From contig JAMCQP010000034.1 in assembly GCA_023381695.1 (NCBI GenBank), positions 5,977-69,976 of the forward strand: DNA of 64,000 bases, given 5' to 3'. Every line of letters begins with the position of its first letter. Positions within the stretch are counted from its first letter, which is position 1. Shown one piece after another: positions 41,519 through 52,038 of the stretch. The notes below the pieces were generated by a model. It had not been told where the DNA came from, searched no databases, and worked only from the letters and a program-made list of their open reading frames with translations. Source of the DNA: Bacillota bacterium. GTDB lineage: Bacteria; Bacillota; UBA5301; JAMCQP01. The translations under genes and the position numbers were made by a program.

Positions 41519-42568
41519 ATGGAGAAACTGATTGCGCTGCAAAAGAAGATTGCGCCTGAACTGGCGGCGGTAATCGAGCACAGGTATATTTTGCTGCGCA
41601 ACATCTACTTTATCCAGCCGATCGGGCGGCGTACCCTGGCGGAACGGCTCAGGGAGCCGGAACGTTATGTGAGGCGGGAGTTGGACTTTTTGCGGGATCA
41701 GGGCTTGATCACGGCCGCCGCCGGAGGTGTGAGCATCACCCTTGATGGCGAGGCCCTCCTGTGGGAACTCAAGGATTACATAAGCCAGTTGAGGGGATTG
41801 GCGGATCTGGAAGGGCTTCTGGCCGCGAAGCTCAATCTTAAAAAAGCGGTGGTTGTACCCGGGGACTCCGACCAGGACGAGACGGTGAAGAATGAGATTG
41901 GCCGCGCCGCGGCGAAGCTCCTGAAAGAGGTGTTGGCGGACGGAAACGTCCTGGCGGTGACCGGCGGGACCACCATGGCGGATGTGGCTGGCGCCCTGGC
42001 CGGCGTATTCGTCCGGAGGAATGTCACCGTGGTTCCGGCCCGGGGCGGCCTGGGGGAAGAGGTGGAGATCCAGTCCAACACCATCGCGGCCAAGATTGCC
42101 AAGGGATTGGACGGCGCCTACCGGCTGCTGCACGTCCCGGACGATCTGGGGGATGAAGCGATTGCCGCGGTCAGCAACGAGCCCAAGATCCGGGAGATTT
42201 TGGCCCTTCTGAAGCGGGCCGACGTGCTGCTCCACGGGATAGGCACCGCGGAGGAGATGGCCAGCCGCCGGGGAATGGACGACAAGGAGATCGCCGCCTT
42301 GCGGCAAAAAGAGGCCGTGGGCGAAGCTTTCGGGTACTATTTTAACAGGCGCGGGGATTGTGTCTATGCCTCCAGCAGCGTGGGAATCCAGCTGGAGGAT
42401 CTCGAGAATATTCCTCTGGTTATCGCGGTGGGCGGTGGCAGCAGCAAGGCGGAACCCGTCCTGGCGGTGATGTCCAACCGCTACCAGAATATGCTGGTTA
42501 CCGACGAGGGCGCGGCTAGAGAGATCCTGAAGATTAAAGAGAGGTCCCTGAAGATTAACCGGAACTAA
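41519..42568 (+). CDS. cggR: Central glycolytic genes regulator CggR (SorC family)
   Basis: A SorC-type repressor of 349 residues. It begins MEKLIALQKKIAPELAAVIE, with the CggR-specific N-terminal winged helix (RYILLRNIYFIQPIGRRTLA, ERYVRRELDFLRDQGLI). The C-terminal sugar-phosphate domain has VLAVTGGTTMADVA and LLHGIGTAEEMA. CggR represses lower glycolysis until fructose-1,6-bisphosphate rises. It precedes gap-pgk-tpiA-gpmI-eno and has its own operator just upstream, so autoregulation is expected. TAGGAG precedes the ATG. Confidence 0.95.
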   Translation: MEKLIALQKKIAPELAAVIEHRYILLRNIYFIQPIGRRTLAERLREPERYVRRELDFLRDQGLITAAAGGVSITLDGEALLWELKDYISQLRGLADLEGLLAAKLNLKKAVVVPGDSDQDETVKNEIGRAAAKLLKEVLADGNVLAVTGGTTMADVAGALAGVFVRRNVTVVPARGGLGEEVEIQSNTIAAKIAKGLDGAYRLLHVPDDLGDEAIAAVSNEPKIREILALLKRADVLLHGIGTAEEMASRRGMDDKEIAALRQKEAVGEAFGYYFNRRGDCVYASSSVGIQLEDLENIPLVIAVGGGSSKAEPVLAVMSNRYQNMLVTDEGAAREILKIKERSLKINRN

Positions 42569-42606
42569 AAGGGAAATACGAGGTGACCGAGAACTCTGTG
42601 GGGTAA

Positions 42607-43653
<1,047 letters not shown>

Positions 43654-43654
43654 T

Positions 43655-43694
43655 AAGAGATTTGTTGCATATTGAAGAGATTTGTTGCATATTG
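43655..43694. repeat. Perfect 20-bp tandem duplication between gap and pgk
   Basis: AAGAGATTTGTTGCATATTG occurs twice head-to-tail (43655-43674, 43675-43694) without mismatch, starting two bases after the gap stop codon (43651-43653). Confidence 0.95.
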
Positions 43695-43733
43695 GCGTAA
43701 CACGGTTGCGGCCCGATTGGAGGGGACTGTTAT

Positions 43734-44921
43734 ATGGAAAAGTTGACGCTCAAGGACCTGGATCTCAAGGGAAAGCGGGTCTTCATTCGCGTGGACTTCA
43801 ACGTCCCGGTGGATGACCAGAACCAGATCACCGACGACACCCGGATCCGGGCCGCCCTGCCCACAATCCGGTACGTGGTGGAACAGGGAGGGAAGGCGAT
43901 TCTGGCCTCGCATTTCGGCCGGCCGAAGGGCAAGCCGGAGGACGCTTTCCGCCTGGATCACGTGGCCCGGCGGCTGGAAGAGCTCCTGGGCAAGAAAGTT
44001 GTCAAGGTCAACGACTGCGTCGGAGATGAGCCCAAAGCCGCCATCGCCAAGATGGCGCCCGGCGACGTGCTTCTTCTGGAGAACGTCCGCTTCCACGCGG
44101 GGGAGGAGAAGAATGACCCGGAATTTGCCAGGGCGCTGGCGGAGCTGGCGGACGTCTACGTCAACGACGCTTTTGGCGCGGCGCACCGGGCCCACGCCTC
44201 CACGGCCGGCATTGCCAAATATCTGCCCGCGGCGGCGGGCTTTCTGATGCAAAAAGAGATCGAGACCATGGGCAAAGCTCTCCAAAATCCGGAGAGGCCC
44301 TTTGTGGCGGTTCTGGGTGGCAAGAAGGTCTCCGACAAGATCGGCGTCATCGAAAACCTGCTGGGCAAGGTCAATGCCCTGATCATCGGGGGCGCCATGG
44401 CCTACACCTTCCTCAAGGCCCGGGGTTATGAGATCGGAAACTCGATCCTGGATGAGGAAAATGTGGATTTTGCCAGGCGGATGATCAACGAGGCCCCCAA
44501 AAAAGGGGTGAAGCTGCTCTTGCCCATTGACGTGGTGGTGGCGGATCAGTTCAAGGAGGACGCCAAACAGCAGATTGTGGCGGTGGATAAGATTCCTTCG
44601 GGCTGGCAGGGCATGGACATCGGCCCCAAGACCAGGGAAGCCTTTGCCGACGAGATCCGCCGGGCAAAGACGGTGGTCTGGAACGGCCCCATGGGGGTCT
44701 TTGAGATGCCGCCATTTGCGGTGGGCACCCGGGCGGTGGCCGAGGCCATGGCCGGGTGCCGCGGGATTACGATCATCGGCGGCGGGGATTCCGCGGCGGC
44801 GGTGGAACTTCTGGGGTTTGCGGACAGGATGACGCATATCTCCACCGGGGGCGGCGCCTCCCTGGAATTTCTGGAAGGCAAGGAACTTCCTGGTGTGGCG
44901 GCCCTCAACGACAAAAAGTGA
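43734..44921 (+). CDS. pgk: Phosphoglycerate kinase
   Basis: Transfers phosphate from 1,3-bisphosphoglycerate to ADP. A 395-residue hinge-type kinase with [73 protein letters not shown] and [14 protein letters not shown] at the nucleotide site. GGAGGGG precedes the ATG. The gene order gap-pgk-tpiA-gpmI-eno is the standard Bacillota operon. Confidence 0.98.
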   Translation: MEKLTLKDLDLKGKRVFIRVDFNVPVDDQNQITDDTRIRAALPTIRYVVEQGGKAILASHFGRPKGKPEDAFRLDHVARRLEELLGKKVVKVNDCVGDEPKAAIAKMAPGDVLLLENVRFHAGEEKNDPEFARALAELADVYVNDAFGAAHRAHASTAGIAKYLPAAAGFLMQKEIETMGKALQNPERPFVAVLGGKKVSDKIGVIENLLGKVNALIIGGAMAYTFLKARGYEIGNSILDEENVDFARRMINEAPKKGVKLLLPIDVVVADQFKEDAKQQIVAVDKIPSGWQGMDIGPKTREAFADEIRRAKTVVWNGPMGVFEMPPFAVGTRAVAEAMAGCRGITIIGGGDSAAAVELLGFADRMTHISTGGGASLEFLEGKELPGVAALNDKK

Positions 44922-44932
44922 GGTAAGATGCT

Positions 44933-45691
44933 GTGCGTAAACCAATTATCGCCGGGAACTGGAAGATGTTCAAGACCGTTCCCGAGGCGTTGGAGCTGGT
45001 GGAAAACCTGAAGCCGGCGCTGGCCGGTGAACACAGGGTGGAGAGCGTCCTCTGCCCGCCCTTTACCGCGCTTTATGCGGTGGAAGAGGCGCTCCGGGGC
45101 ACCAGCATGGCTCTCGGAGCCCAGGATCTCTTCTGGGAGAAGCAGGGCGCCTATACCGGCGAGGTTTCGCCGGTGATGCTTGCTTCCATTGGTTGTAAAT
45201 ACGTGATCGTCGGGCATTCGGAGCGCCGGCAGTACTTCGGAGAGACGGACGAGACCGTGAACAAAAAGGTCAAGGCCGCTCTGGCGCATGGCCTTCTGCC
45301 CATCATCTGCGTGGGGGAGAGCCTGGAGCAACGGGAGGCGGGGAAGACCGAGGACCTGGTGCGCGGTCAGGTCCGCAAAGCGCTGGACGGGCTGGAAGCC
45401 GCCGGGGCGGCGAAGGTGGTTATCGCCTACGAGCCCATCTGGGCCATCGGTACCGGGCGCAATGCCAGCGCGGCCGACGCCGACAAGGTCGCCGGGCTCA
45501 TCCGCCGGACGATTGCCGGGGTCTTTGACGCAAGGCTGGCGGACGGCGTCCGGATTCAATACGGTGGCAGCGTCAAGCCGGAGAATATCGCGGAGTTCAT
45601 GCAGCAGCCGGAGATCGACGGCGCCCTGGTGGGCGGGGCCAGCCTGGACGCCCAATCCTTTGTCAGGATTGTGCGCTATGAGCAGAAATAA
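44933..45691 (+). CDS. tpiA: Triose-phosphate isomerase
   Basis: Interconverts dihydroxyacetone phosphate and glyceraldehyde-3-phosphate. A 252-residue TIM barrel with RKPIIAGNWKMFK (catalytic Lys), IVGHSERRQYFGE (catalytic His), AYEPIWAIGTGRNAS (catalytic Glu and loop 6) and YGGSVKPENI. The start is GTG with GAGGTAAG upstream, 11 bases after pgk. Confidence 0.98.
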   Translation: MRKPIIAGNWKMFKTVPEALELVENLKPALAGEHRVESVLCPPFTALYAVEEALRGTSMALGAQDLFWEKQGAYTGEVSPVMLASIGCKYVIVGHSERRQYFGETDETVNKKVKAALAHGLLPIICVGESLEQREAGKTEDLVRGQVRKALDGLEAAGAAKVVIAYEPIWAIGTGRNASAADADKVAGLIRRTIAGVFDARLADGVRIQYGGSVKPENIAEFMQQPEIDGALVGGASLDAQSFVRIVRYEQK

Positions 45692-45744
45692 GGTGAATTT
45701 GGGTTTTGTGGTAGCGGATTTTTAAACGACAGCGGTGATTTTAA

Positions 45745-47292
45745 GTGAGCACGCTAAAAATAAACGGACCGGTGGCCCTGATCATCCTGGACGGGTGGGG
45801 GATCAATCCAAGAACCGAGGGCAATGCGGTCAAGACCGCCAGGACCCCTAACCTGGACCGGTTTTTTGCCAACTATCCCAGCGCTCGGCTTGAGTCGTCG
45901 GGTGAAGCGGTGGGGGTCATGGAAGGTCAGATGGGCGATTCTAACGTGGGCCACCTCAACATCGGCGCCGGCCGGATCGTTTACCAGGACCTGGTTCGGC
46001 TGAACCGGGAGGTTCGGGAGAAAAAATTTTTCGACAACCCGTCCATCCGGGCGGCGATGACGCATGCCCGGGACAAGGGCACGGCGCTGCACCTGATGGG
46101 CCTGCTGTCCCCGGGCGGGGTGCACAGCCACAGCGCGCACCTTTATGCGCTCCTGGAGGTGGCCAAAAAGCTGGAGTTGAAGCAAGTCTATGTCCACGCG
46201 TTCCTGGACGGGCGGGACGTGCCGCCCTCCAGCGCCAAAGAGTACGTGGCCGGTCTGGAAGGGAAGTTTAAGGAGCTTGGTATTGGCCGGCTGGCCTCCA
46301 TCTCCGGCCGGTACTACGCCATGGACCGCGACAAAAGGTGGGACCGGGTGGAGAAGTCCTACCGGGCGCTGGTCTACGGGGAAGGGCAGAAGGCCGAAAG
46401 CGGCCTGGAAGCGGTGGAGGCCTCTTACGGCAAGGGGAAGACCGACGAGTTTGTGGTTCCCACGGTGATCGTTGACGCCGGGGGGCAGCCGGTGGGCAAG
46501 ATTGAACCCAACGACGCGGTGATCTTCTTCAACTTTCGCTTCGACCGGGCCAGGGAACTCACCTGGGCCTTCGTGGAGGAGAATTTCACCGCGTTTGCCC
46601 GGAAGCCCCTTCCCGGCCTCTACTTTATGTGCATGACCCGTTACGACGAGACCATCAAGGCTCCGGTGGCCTACCCGCCGCAGGAATTGAAGAACACCCT
46701 GGGGGAAGTGCTGGCCAAAAACGGTCTCAGGCAACTGCGCATCGCCGAGACCGAGAAGTACGCCCATGTGACCTTCTTCTTCAACGGCGGGGAGGAGACT
46801 CCTTTTCCAGGCGAAGAACGGATCCTGATCCCTTCGCCAAAGGTGGCCACCTATGATCTGAAGCCCGAAATGAGCGCTTATGAGGTCACCGACGCGGTGC
46901 TGGAAAAGATCCGGCAGCGGGCGGTGGACTGCATAATACTGAACTACGCCAACCTGGACATGGTGGGCCATACCGGGGTGATGGAAGCCGCGGTGAAGGC
47001 GGTGGAGGCCGTGGATACCTGCGTGGGGAAGGTGGTGGACGCCATCCTGGCTGCAGGAGGCGTGGCGCTGCTTACCGCCGACCACGGGAACGTGGAGCAG
47101 ATGATCGACTACGAGACCGGCGAGCCCTATACCGCGCACACGCTGAACCCGGTCCCGGTGGTGCTCGTCGGCTATCCGGAGAAGGTGCGGCTGCGCTCCG
47201 GCATCCTGGCCGATGTGTCCCCCACCTTGCTGGAAGTGATGGGGATTCCCCAGCCGGAGGAGATGACCGGGCACTCGCTGATCGTACATTAA
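45745..47292 (+). CDS. gpmI: 2,3-bisphosphoglycerate-independent phosphoglycerate mutase
   Basis: Converts 3- to 2-phosphoglycerate. This 515-residue, Mn-dependent alkaline-phosphatase-superfamily enzyme has [11 protein letters not shown], the phospho-Ser motif [55 protein letters not shown] and [10 protein letters not shown]. The start is GTG; the ribosome site is weak. Spacer bases before it hold a loose repeat (GCGGATTTTTAAACGACAGC region). It is followed by eno. Confidence 0.97.
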   Translation: MSTLKINGPVALIILDGWGINPRTEGNAVKTARTPNLDRFFANYPSARLESSGEAVGVMEGQMGDSNVGHLNIGAGRIVYQDLVRLNREVREKKFFDNPSIRAAMTHARDKGTALHLMGLLSPGGVHSHSAHLYALLEVAKKLELKQVYVHAFLDGRDVPPSSAKEYVAGLEGKFKELGIGRLASISGRYYAMDRDKRWDRVEKSYRALVYGEGQKAESGLEAVEASYGKGKTDEFVVPTVIVDAGGQPVGKIEPNDAVIFFNFRFDRARELTWAFVEENFTAFARKPLPGLYFMCMTRYDETIKAPVAYPPQELKNTLGEVLAKNGLRQLRIAETEKYAHVTFFFNGGEETPFPGEERILIPSPKVATYDLKPEMSAYEVTDAVLEKIRQRAVDCIILNYANLDMVGHTGVMEAAVKAVEAVDTCVGKVVDAILAAGGVALLTADHGNVEQMIDYETGEPYTAHTLNPVPVVLVGYPEKVRLRSGILADVSPTLLEVMGIPQPEEMTGHSLIVH

Positions 47293-48652
<1,360 letters not shown>

Positions 48653-48654
48653 CG

Positions 48655-48683
48655 TTGTCAAGCCATGGGAAATGTGCTATACT
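48655..48683 (+). promoter_or_regulatory. Strong SigA-type promoter for secG
   Basis: TTGTCA (48655-48660), 17-base spacer, TATACT (48678-48683) preceded by TGC (extended -10). It allows secG expression apart from the CggR-controlled glycolytic transcript. Confidence 0.8.
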
Positions 48684-48689
48684 AGACTT

Positions 48690-48736
48690 CGAGATCACAT
48701 GGCTTTGTGCGAGATCACATGACTCGAGATCGCATG
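48690..48736. repeat. Three CGAGATC(A/G)CATG repeats in the secG leader
   Basis: CGAGATCACATG at 48690-48701 and 48710-48721, and CGAGATCGCATG at 48725-48736, spaced 20 and 15 bases. All lie in the predicted 5' untranslated region, right after the promoter. Confidence 0.8.
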
Positions 48737-48756
48737 GCGGAAGGGGAAGTCAGGTA

Positions 48757-48981
48757 ATGGCCACATTTCTCATGGTTTTGCAGGTCATCGTCTCCGTGGT
48801 GATGATTCTGGTGGTGCTGCTGCAGTCCAGTAAGGGCGAAGGGCTTGGTTCCATCGGCGGCGGCACGCAGATGTTCTTCACCCAGGAGAAGGGGCTGGAA
48901 GGTTTTCTAAGCCGGGCGACCACTGTGGTTGCCGTGGTTTTCATGGTCGTTTCCATCATCGTGGCGGCGTTTGCGTTCTAA
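48757..48981 (+). CDS. secG: Preprotein translocase subunit SecG
   Basis: The small SecYEG subunit that aids protein export. It has 74 residues and two transmembrane helices (FLMVLQVIVSVVMILVVLLQ and TVVAVVFMVVSIIVAAFAF), joined by the conserved SKGEGLGSIGGGTQMFFTQ loop. ATG 48757 with GGAAGGGGA is chosen; the longer upstream frame covers the promoter and repeats. SecG after eno is a conserved clostridial arrangement. Confidence 0.93.
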   Translation: MATFLMVLQVIVSVVMILVVLLQSSKGEGLGSIGGGTQMFFTQEKGLEGFLSRATTVVAVVFMVVSIIVAAFAF

Positions 48982-49070
48982 GAAGTTTTATGTACTCTTG
49001 AAAGCGCTATTCACTTGAAAGTTTTTGTTCACTTAACCGGCTGGATTCGGCTGGATCGTCGTTTCACCCA

Positions 49071-49091
49071 ATGCGCGAAAGCGCATTTTTT
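49071..49091 (+). terminator. Strong intrinsic terminator after secG
   Basis: ATGCGC-GAAA-GCGCAT with a GNRA tetraloop, followed by six T. It should end the glycolysis-secG transcription unit. Confidence 0.92.
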
Positions 49092-49153
49092 GTATCGTTC
49101 GTCCCCAGTCACTTTTGGCGCCGTTATTGATCGTTTCGAGGGAGTGAAGCAGA

Positions 49154-49558
49154 GTGGAGTACTCGGCCAACCGGATGTGCTTTGGTTGCGGGCCGGAGAA
49201 TCCCGTTGGGTTGCACATGGTCTTTGAATGGGAAGGGGACCGGTTGGTAGGCCGTTTTACGCCCCAGTTCCAACACCAGAGTTTCAGAGGCGTCACTCAT
49301 GGGGGAATCCTGTCGGCCATGGCCGACGAGGTGATGGGCAAGTACCTGTGGCTCAAGGGGTTGAAGGCGGTCACCGCGGAGATGCAGATGCGCTTCAAAA
49401 AGCCCGTCCCCGTCGGCCAGACGCTCACCATCATCGGCGAGAAGGTGGAAGAGAAGGGCCGGCTCTTTGAGATGCGGGCTATTGTAGCCTTGCCGGGTGG
49501 GGAGACCGCCGTGGAGGCCACGGGCAAATTCATCAAGGTAGGTGTGGTCGATGAATAG
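49154..49558 (+). CDS. PaaI-type hotdog-fold thioesterase
   Basis: A 134-residue hotdog protein with RMCFGCGPENPVGLHMVF, the active-site HGGILSAMADEVMG and MQMRFKKPVPVGQTL. It likely hydrolyses an acyl-CoA; the acyl group is unknown. It starts with GTG after GAGGGAGTG. Its end overlaps the HD-domain gene by eight bases, so the two are translated together. Confidence 0.85.
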   Translation: MEYSANRMCFGCGPENPVGLHMVFEWEGDRLVGRFTPQFQHQSFRGVTHGGILSAMADEVMGKYLWLKGLKAVTAEMQMRFKKPVPVGQTLTIIGEKVEEKGRLFEMRAIVALPGGETAVEATGKFIKVGVVDE

Positions 49559-50102
49559 GCAGGAAGCGCTGGAGGCGGTAGAGAAGCATGTCAAGAACAA
49601 GAACCTGATCAAGCACATGCTGGCGGTGGAGGTTGTAATGCGCGCTCTGGCGGAACGTCTCGGGGAAGACGTGGACAAATGGGGTCTGGCGGGGCTCCTG
49701 CACGACGTGGATTATGATACCACGGCGGACAAGCCCCAGGAGCACAGCGTAATCGGCGCCCGGATGCTGGAAGAGATGGGGGTGGCGCCCGACATCGTCT
49801 ACGCGGTCAAGGTACATAACGAGGCGCACGGGTTGCCGCGCAATTCACTGCTGGACAAGGCACTCTACGCCACGGATCCGCTGACGGGCCTTATCGTGGC
49901 GGCGGCGCTGATCCACCCCGGCAAGAAGATCAACTCCATCGATGCGGATTTTGTCATGAACCGTCTTGGGGAAAAGTCCTTTGCCAAAGGGGCGAACCGG
50001 GAACAGATCAGGTCCTGTTCGGAGATTGGCCTGGACTTGAGGGAGTTCGTGGACCTCGGGGTCAGGGCCATGCAGGGGATTGCCGTGGACCTGGGGCTGT
50101 AA
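49551..50102 (+). CDS. HDIG/HD-domain phosphohydrolase-like protein
   Basis: A 183-residue protein with the HD metal set: LIKHMLAVEVVMRALA (first His), GLLHDVDYDTTAD (HD pair) and QEHSVIGARML. It resembles the short HDIG proteins of clostridia, of unknown substrate, possibly a nucleotide. ATG 49551 has AGGTAGGTG upstream and lies inside the end of the thioesterase gene. Confidence 0.85.
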   Translation: MNRQEALEAVEKHVKNKNLIKHMLAVEVVMRALAERLGEDVDKWGLAGLLHDVDYDTTADKPQEHSVIGARMLEEMGVAPDIVYAVKVHNEAHGLPRNSLLDKALYATDPLTGLIVAAALIHPGKKINSIDADFVMNRLGEKSFAKGANREQIRSCSEIGLDLREFVDLGVRAMQGIAVDLGL

Positions 50103-50158
50103 GATTCGGGGGCAGTAAGTTAGTGGCAGCCTGAGGAACAGAGCAGCAGGAGGGCGCC

Positions 50159-50638
50159 ATGGAAAAGATCTTTTTAACCTGGCAGGAGATCGAGGAACTG
50201 GTGGATCGCCTGATCGAGAAGCTTCCACGGGATTACGACGCACTTTTAATCATCACCCGCGGGGGGATGATTCCCGGCTGCCTGGTCAGCGAGAAGCTGG
50301 AGATGCGGAACATCCTGGTGGCGTCGGTGATGTTCTACACCGGGGTGGGGAAGACCCTGGACCGGCCGATCTTTTTGCAGTTTCCCGCCGATCCGTACCT
50401 GCAAGGCCGCCGTATTTTAGTGGTGGACGATGTGTGGGACAGCGGCCGGACCGCAATGGCGGTCCGGGAAAGGATTCAGGCCGTGGGCGGGGCTCCGGAG
50501 ATCGCGGTTCTGCATTATAAGCCCGAGCACTCGCACTTCCCGGATGAGGGGCCCGACTACTACGCCCGGGTGACCAGCGCCTGGATCGTCTACCCCTGGG
50601 ATCCTCAGAAGAATGAGTTGCGGGCTGCCAACCAGTGA
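50159..50638 (+). CDS. Phosphoribosyltransferase family protein
   Basis: A type I PRTase of 159 residues. The PRPP loop reads RRILVVDDVWDSGRTAMAV, and an N-terminal LLIITRGGMIPG forms the pyrophosphate loop. Members like this are often annotated as hypoxanthine or xanthine-type PRTases; the hood region gives no clear base specificity. The C-terminus PDEGPDYYARVTSAWIVYPW is typical of the xanthine-PRT-like group. GGAGG precedes the ATG. The stop lies in an imperfect duplication. Confidence 0.85.
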   Translation: MEKIFLTWQEIEELVDRLIEKLPRDYDALLIITRGGMIPGCLVSEKLEMRNILVASVMFYTGVGKTLDRPIFLQFPADPYLQGRRILVVDDVWDSGRTAMAVRERIQAVGGAPEIAVLHYKPEHSHFPDEGPDYYARVTSAWIVYPWDPQKNELRAANQ

Positions 50639-50669
50639 TTATCTGGCTACCGCCGGTGATTGCCTGGCC
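50631..50669. repeat. Imperfect tandem duplication over the phosphoribosyltransferase stop
   Basis: ACCAGTGATTATCTGGCT (50631-50648) and GCCGGTGATTGCCTGGCC (50652-50669) match at about three quarters of positions with period 21. Both copies keep the TGA. Confidence 0.55.
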
Positions 50670-50714
50670 ATGCTGATTAATGCGGCTGATGGCAGCTGTG
50701 ATTCGCGCCTTTTT

Positions 50715-50743
50715 TTGACAGTGGGCCGATCCTGTGGTATAAT
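50715..50743 (+). promoter_or_regulatory. Consensus SigA promoter of smpB-ssrA
   Basis: TTGACA (50715-50720), 17-base spacer, TATAAT (50738-50743) with TGG just before the -10. Both hexamers are perfect. The predicted transcription start near 50750 excludes the GTG at 50749 as the smpB start. Confidence 0.93.
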
Positions 50744-50769
50744 TTACTGTGCGCAGTGGGGTGAGTGAC

Positions 50770-51261
50770 GTGGCCGCAAAGGGCAAGGATACCCGGCAGG
50801 AAGGCGAGAAGGTGGCGGCCACCAACCGCCAGGCGAGGCATGACTACCATATTCTCGAGGCCCTGGAGACCGGGATCGTCCTGAAGGGTACCGAGATCAA
50901 GTCGATCCGGGCCGGCAAGATCAATCTGAAGGACAGTTACGCCCGGATTGAAAAGGGCGAGATATGGGTCTACAACATGCACATCAGCCCTTACGAATAC
51001 GGAAACCGGGAAAATCACGACCCGCTGCGGAACCGCAAGCTCCTGTTGCACAAGTCGGAGATCACCCGGCTGGTGGGCAAGGTCAAGGAGAAGGGTTTGA
51101 CCCTGGTGCCGCTCAAGGTCTATTTCAACCCGCAGGGGAAAGCCAAACTGGAGTTGGCGCTGGCCAAGGGCAAGAAGCTGTACGACAAGCGCGACGACCT
51201 TGTGGAACGGGAAACCGCCCGGGAGGTGGACCGGGCCTTGAAGGAGCGCCAGAAGTATTGA
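50770..51261 (+). CDS. smpB: SsrA-binding protein SmpB
   Basis: SmpB carries tmRNA into stalled ribosomes for trans-translation. It is 163 residues with [40 protein letters not shown], and [12 protein letters not shown], plus a basic C-terminal tail ([20 protein letters not shown]) that enters the mRNA channel. GTG 50770 has GGGGTGA six bases upstream and lies downstream of a perfect promoter. The tmRNA gene follows after 43 bases. Confidence 0.96.
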   Translation: MAAKGKDTRQEGEKVAATNRQARHDYHILEALETGIVLKGTEIKSIRAGKINLKDSYARIEKGEIWVYNMHISPYEYGNRENHDPLRNRKLLLHKSEITRLVGKVKEKGLTLVPLKVYFNPQGKAKLELALAKGKKLYDKRDDLVERETAREVDRALKERQKY

Positions 51262-51304
51262 CAGGTCCGGGCATACCGCAAGGTTTGGGTTGAGGAAAAA
51301 TTTT

Positions 51305-51655
51305 GGGGGCGATAGGATTCGACGGGGAGAGTGGGGACAGAAGTAGCGAGTCGAGTTGCCTGCCAGCTCGTTAAAACGGTGGGACTTAAAGTAAACGCAG
51401 ACAATTACGCTTACGCTGCTTAATTAAAGCAGCCGTCCAACCCGAGTTCGCCGGTGGCACGGGATTGGGCGTCACTTAACCGGCTACCGAGGCGCCAATT
51501 CTCGGAGGCGCGGGGGGAATCTTCATCGAGATAGCCAATGCCTGAGCCTGTCTGCCGGCGCTGCGGCGGCGAAACCTTAGTGGGCGGACTGCACTCGGAG
51601 AAGCTGCTGTTGTCACCTTTTCGGACGCGGGGTTCGATACCCGCCGCCTCCACCA
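51305..51655 (+). ncRNA. ssrA: Transfer-messenger RNA (tmRNA)
   Basis: One-piece tmRNA of 351 bases. The 5' GGGGGCG pairs with 3' CGCCTCC to form the acceptor stem, followed by ACCA. The tRNA-like T arm has GGTTCGATACC. The reading frame starts at GCA 51397 and encodes A-D-N-Y-A-Y-A-A, then TAA at 51421, so the degradation tag is (A)ADNYAYAA, a short form ending in the expected AYAA. Pseudoknot-like GC segments fill 51430-51600. It is next to smpB. Confidence 0.96.
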
Positions 51656-51854
51656 AATTTTAATTGCCGTGCGCATCAAAGGCCATGTTTTGTATTTACC
51701 TGCCTTTTGCCTTATTTTTACCTTATTTTTACCTTCCAGCAACCCAATCGTTACATTGCCGTGGGAAAATAAAAACGTATGAAAAGCGGAAAAGCGGTTC
51801 TTATCCAAAGTTTAGCGCGGAGCCGCTCAGGGAGGAATGCGGTTTTGTCGAACG

Positions 51855-51986
51855 GTGGCTGAAGGCATCGAGACGGTAGCCGAACTAAAGGCCGTGATCG
51901 ACCTCGGAGTGGATTTTGGACAAGGATATTTACTTGGAGAACCAACCGGCAGTCCGGGAAAAGGGAATTTTAAATGGCCCCTGTGA
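51855..51986 (+). pseudogene. C-terminal relic of an EAL-domain (c-di-GMP phosphodiesterase) gene
   Basis: Read from 51855 the frame gives VAEGIETVAELKAVIDLGVD then FGQGYLLGEPTGSP, ending at TGA 51984-51986. This is the end of EAL domains, where (V)AEGVET, L-x-x-LGVD and GQGYLLGRP are standard. Nothing upstream reads as the rest of the domain, and there is no start or ribosome site. The 51656-51854 stretch is AT-rich with a TTTTACCTTATTTTTACCTT duplication and no gene I can see; 51987-52038 is also empty. Confidence 0.75.
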
Positions 51987-52038
51987 CCTTGTGGGTCCAT
52001 GTTCTTGCCATGACCATCAAGGGCACTACCGGGAATAG

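Noticed and set aside
45754-47289. 511-codon minus-strand frame
   Set aside because: Antisense shadow of gpmI.
51258-51286. Separate promoter for ssrA (TTGACA at 51258)
   Set aside because: No -10-like hexamer at 16-18 bases; ssrA is probably read from the smpB promoter.
51664-51879. 71-codon plus-strand frame after ssrA
   Set aside because: No ribosome site and no homology; the credible protein signal in this region is the EAL relic in another frame.
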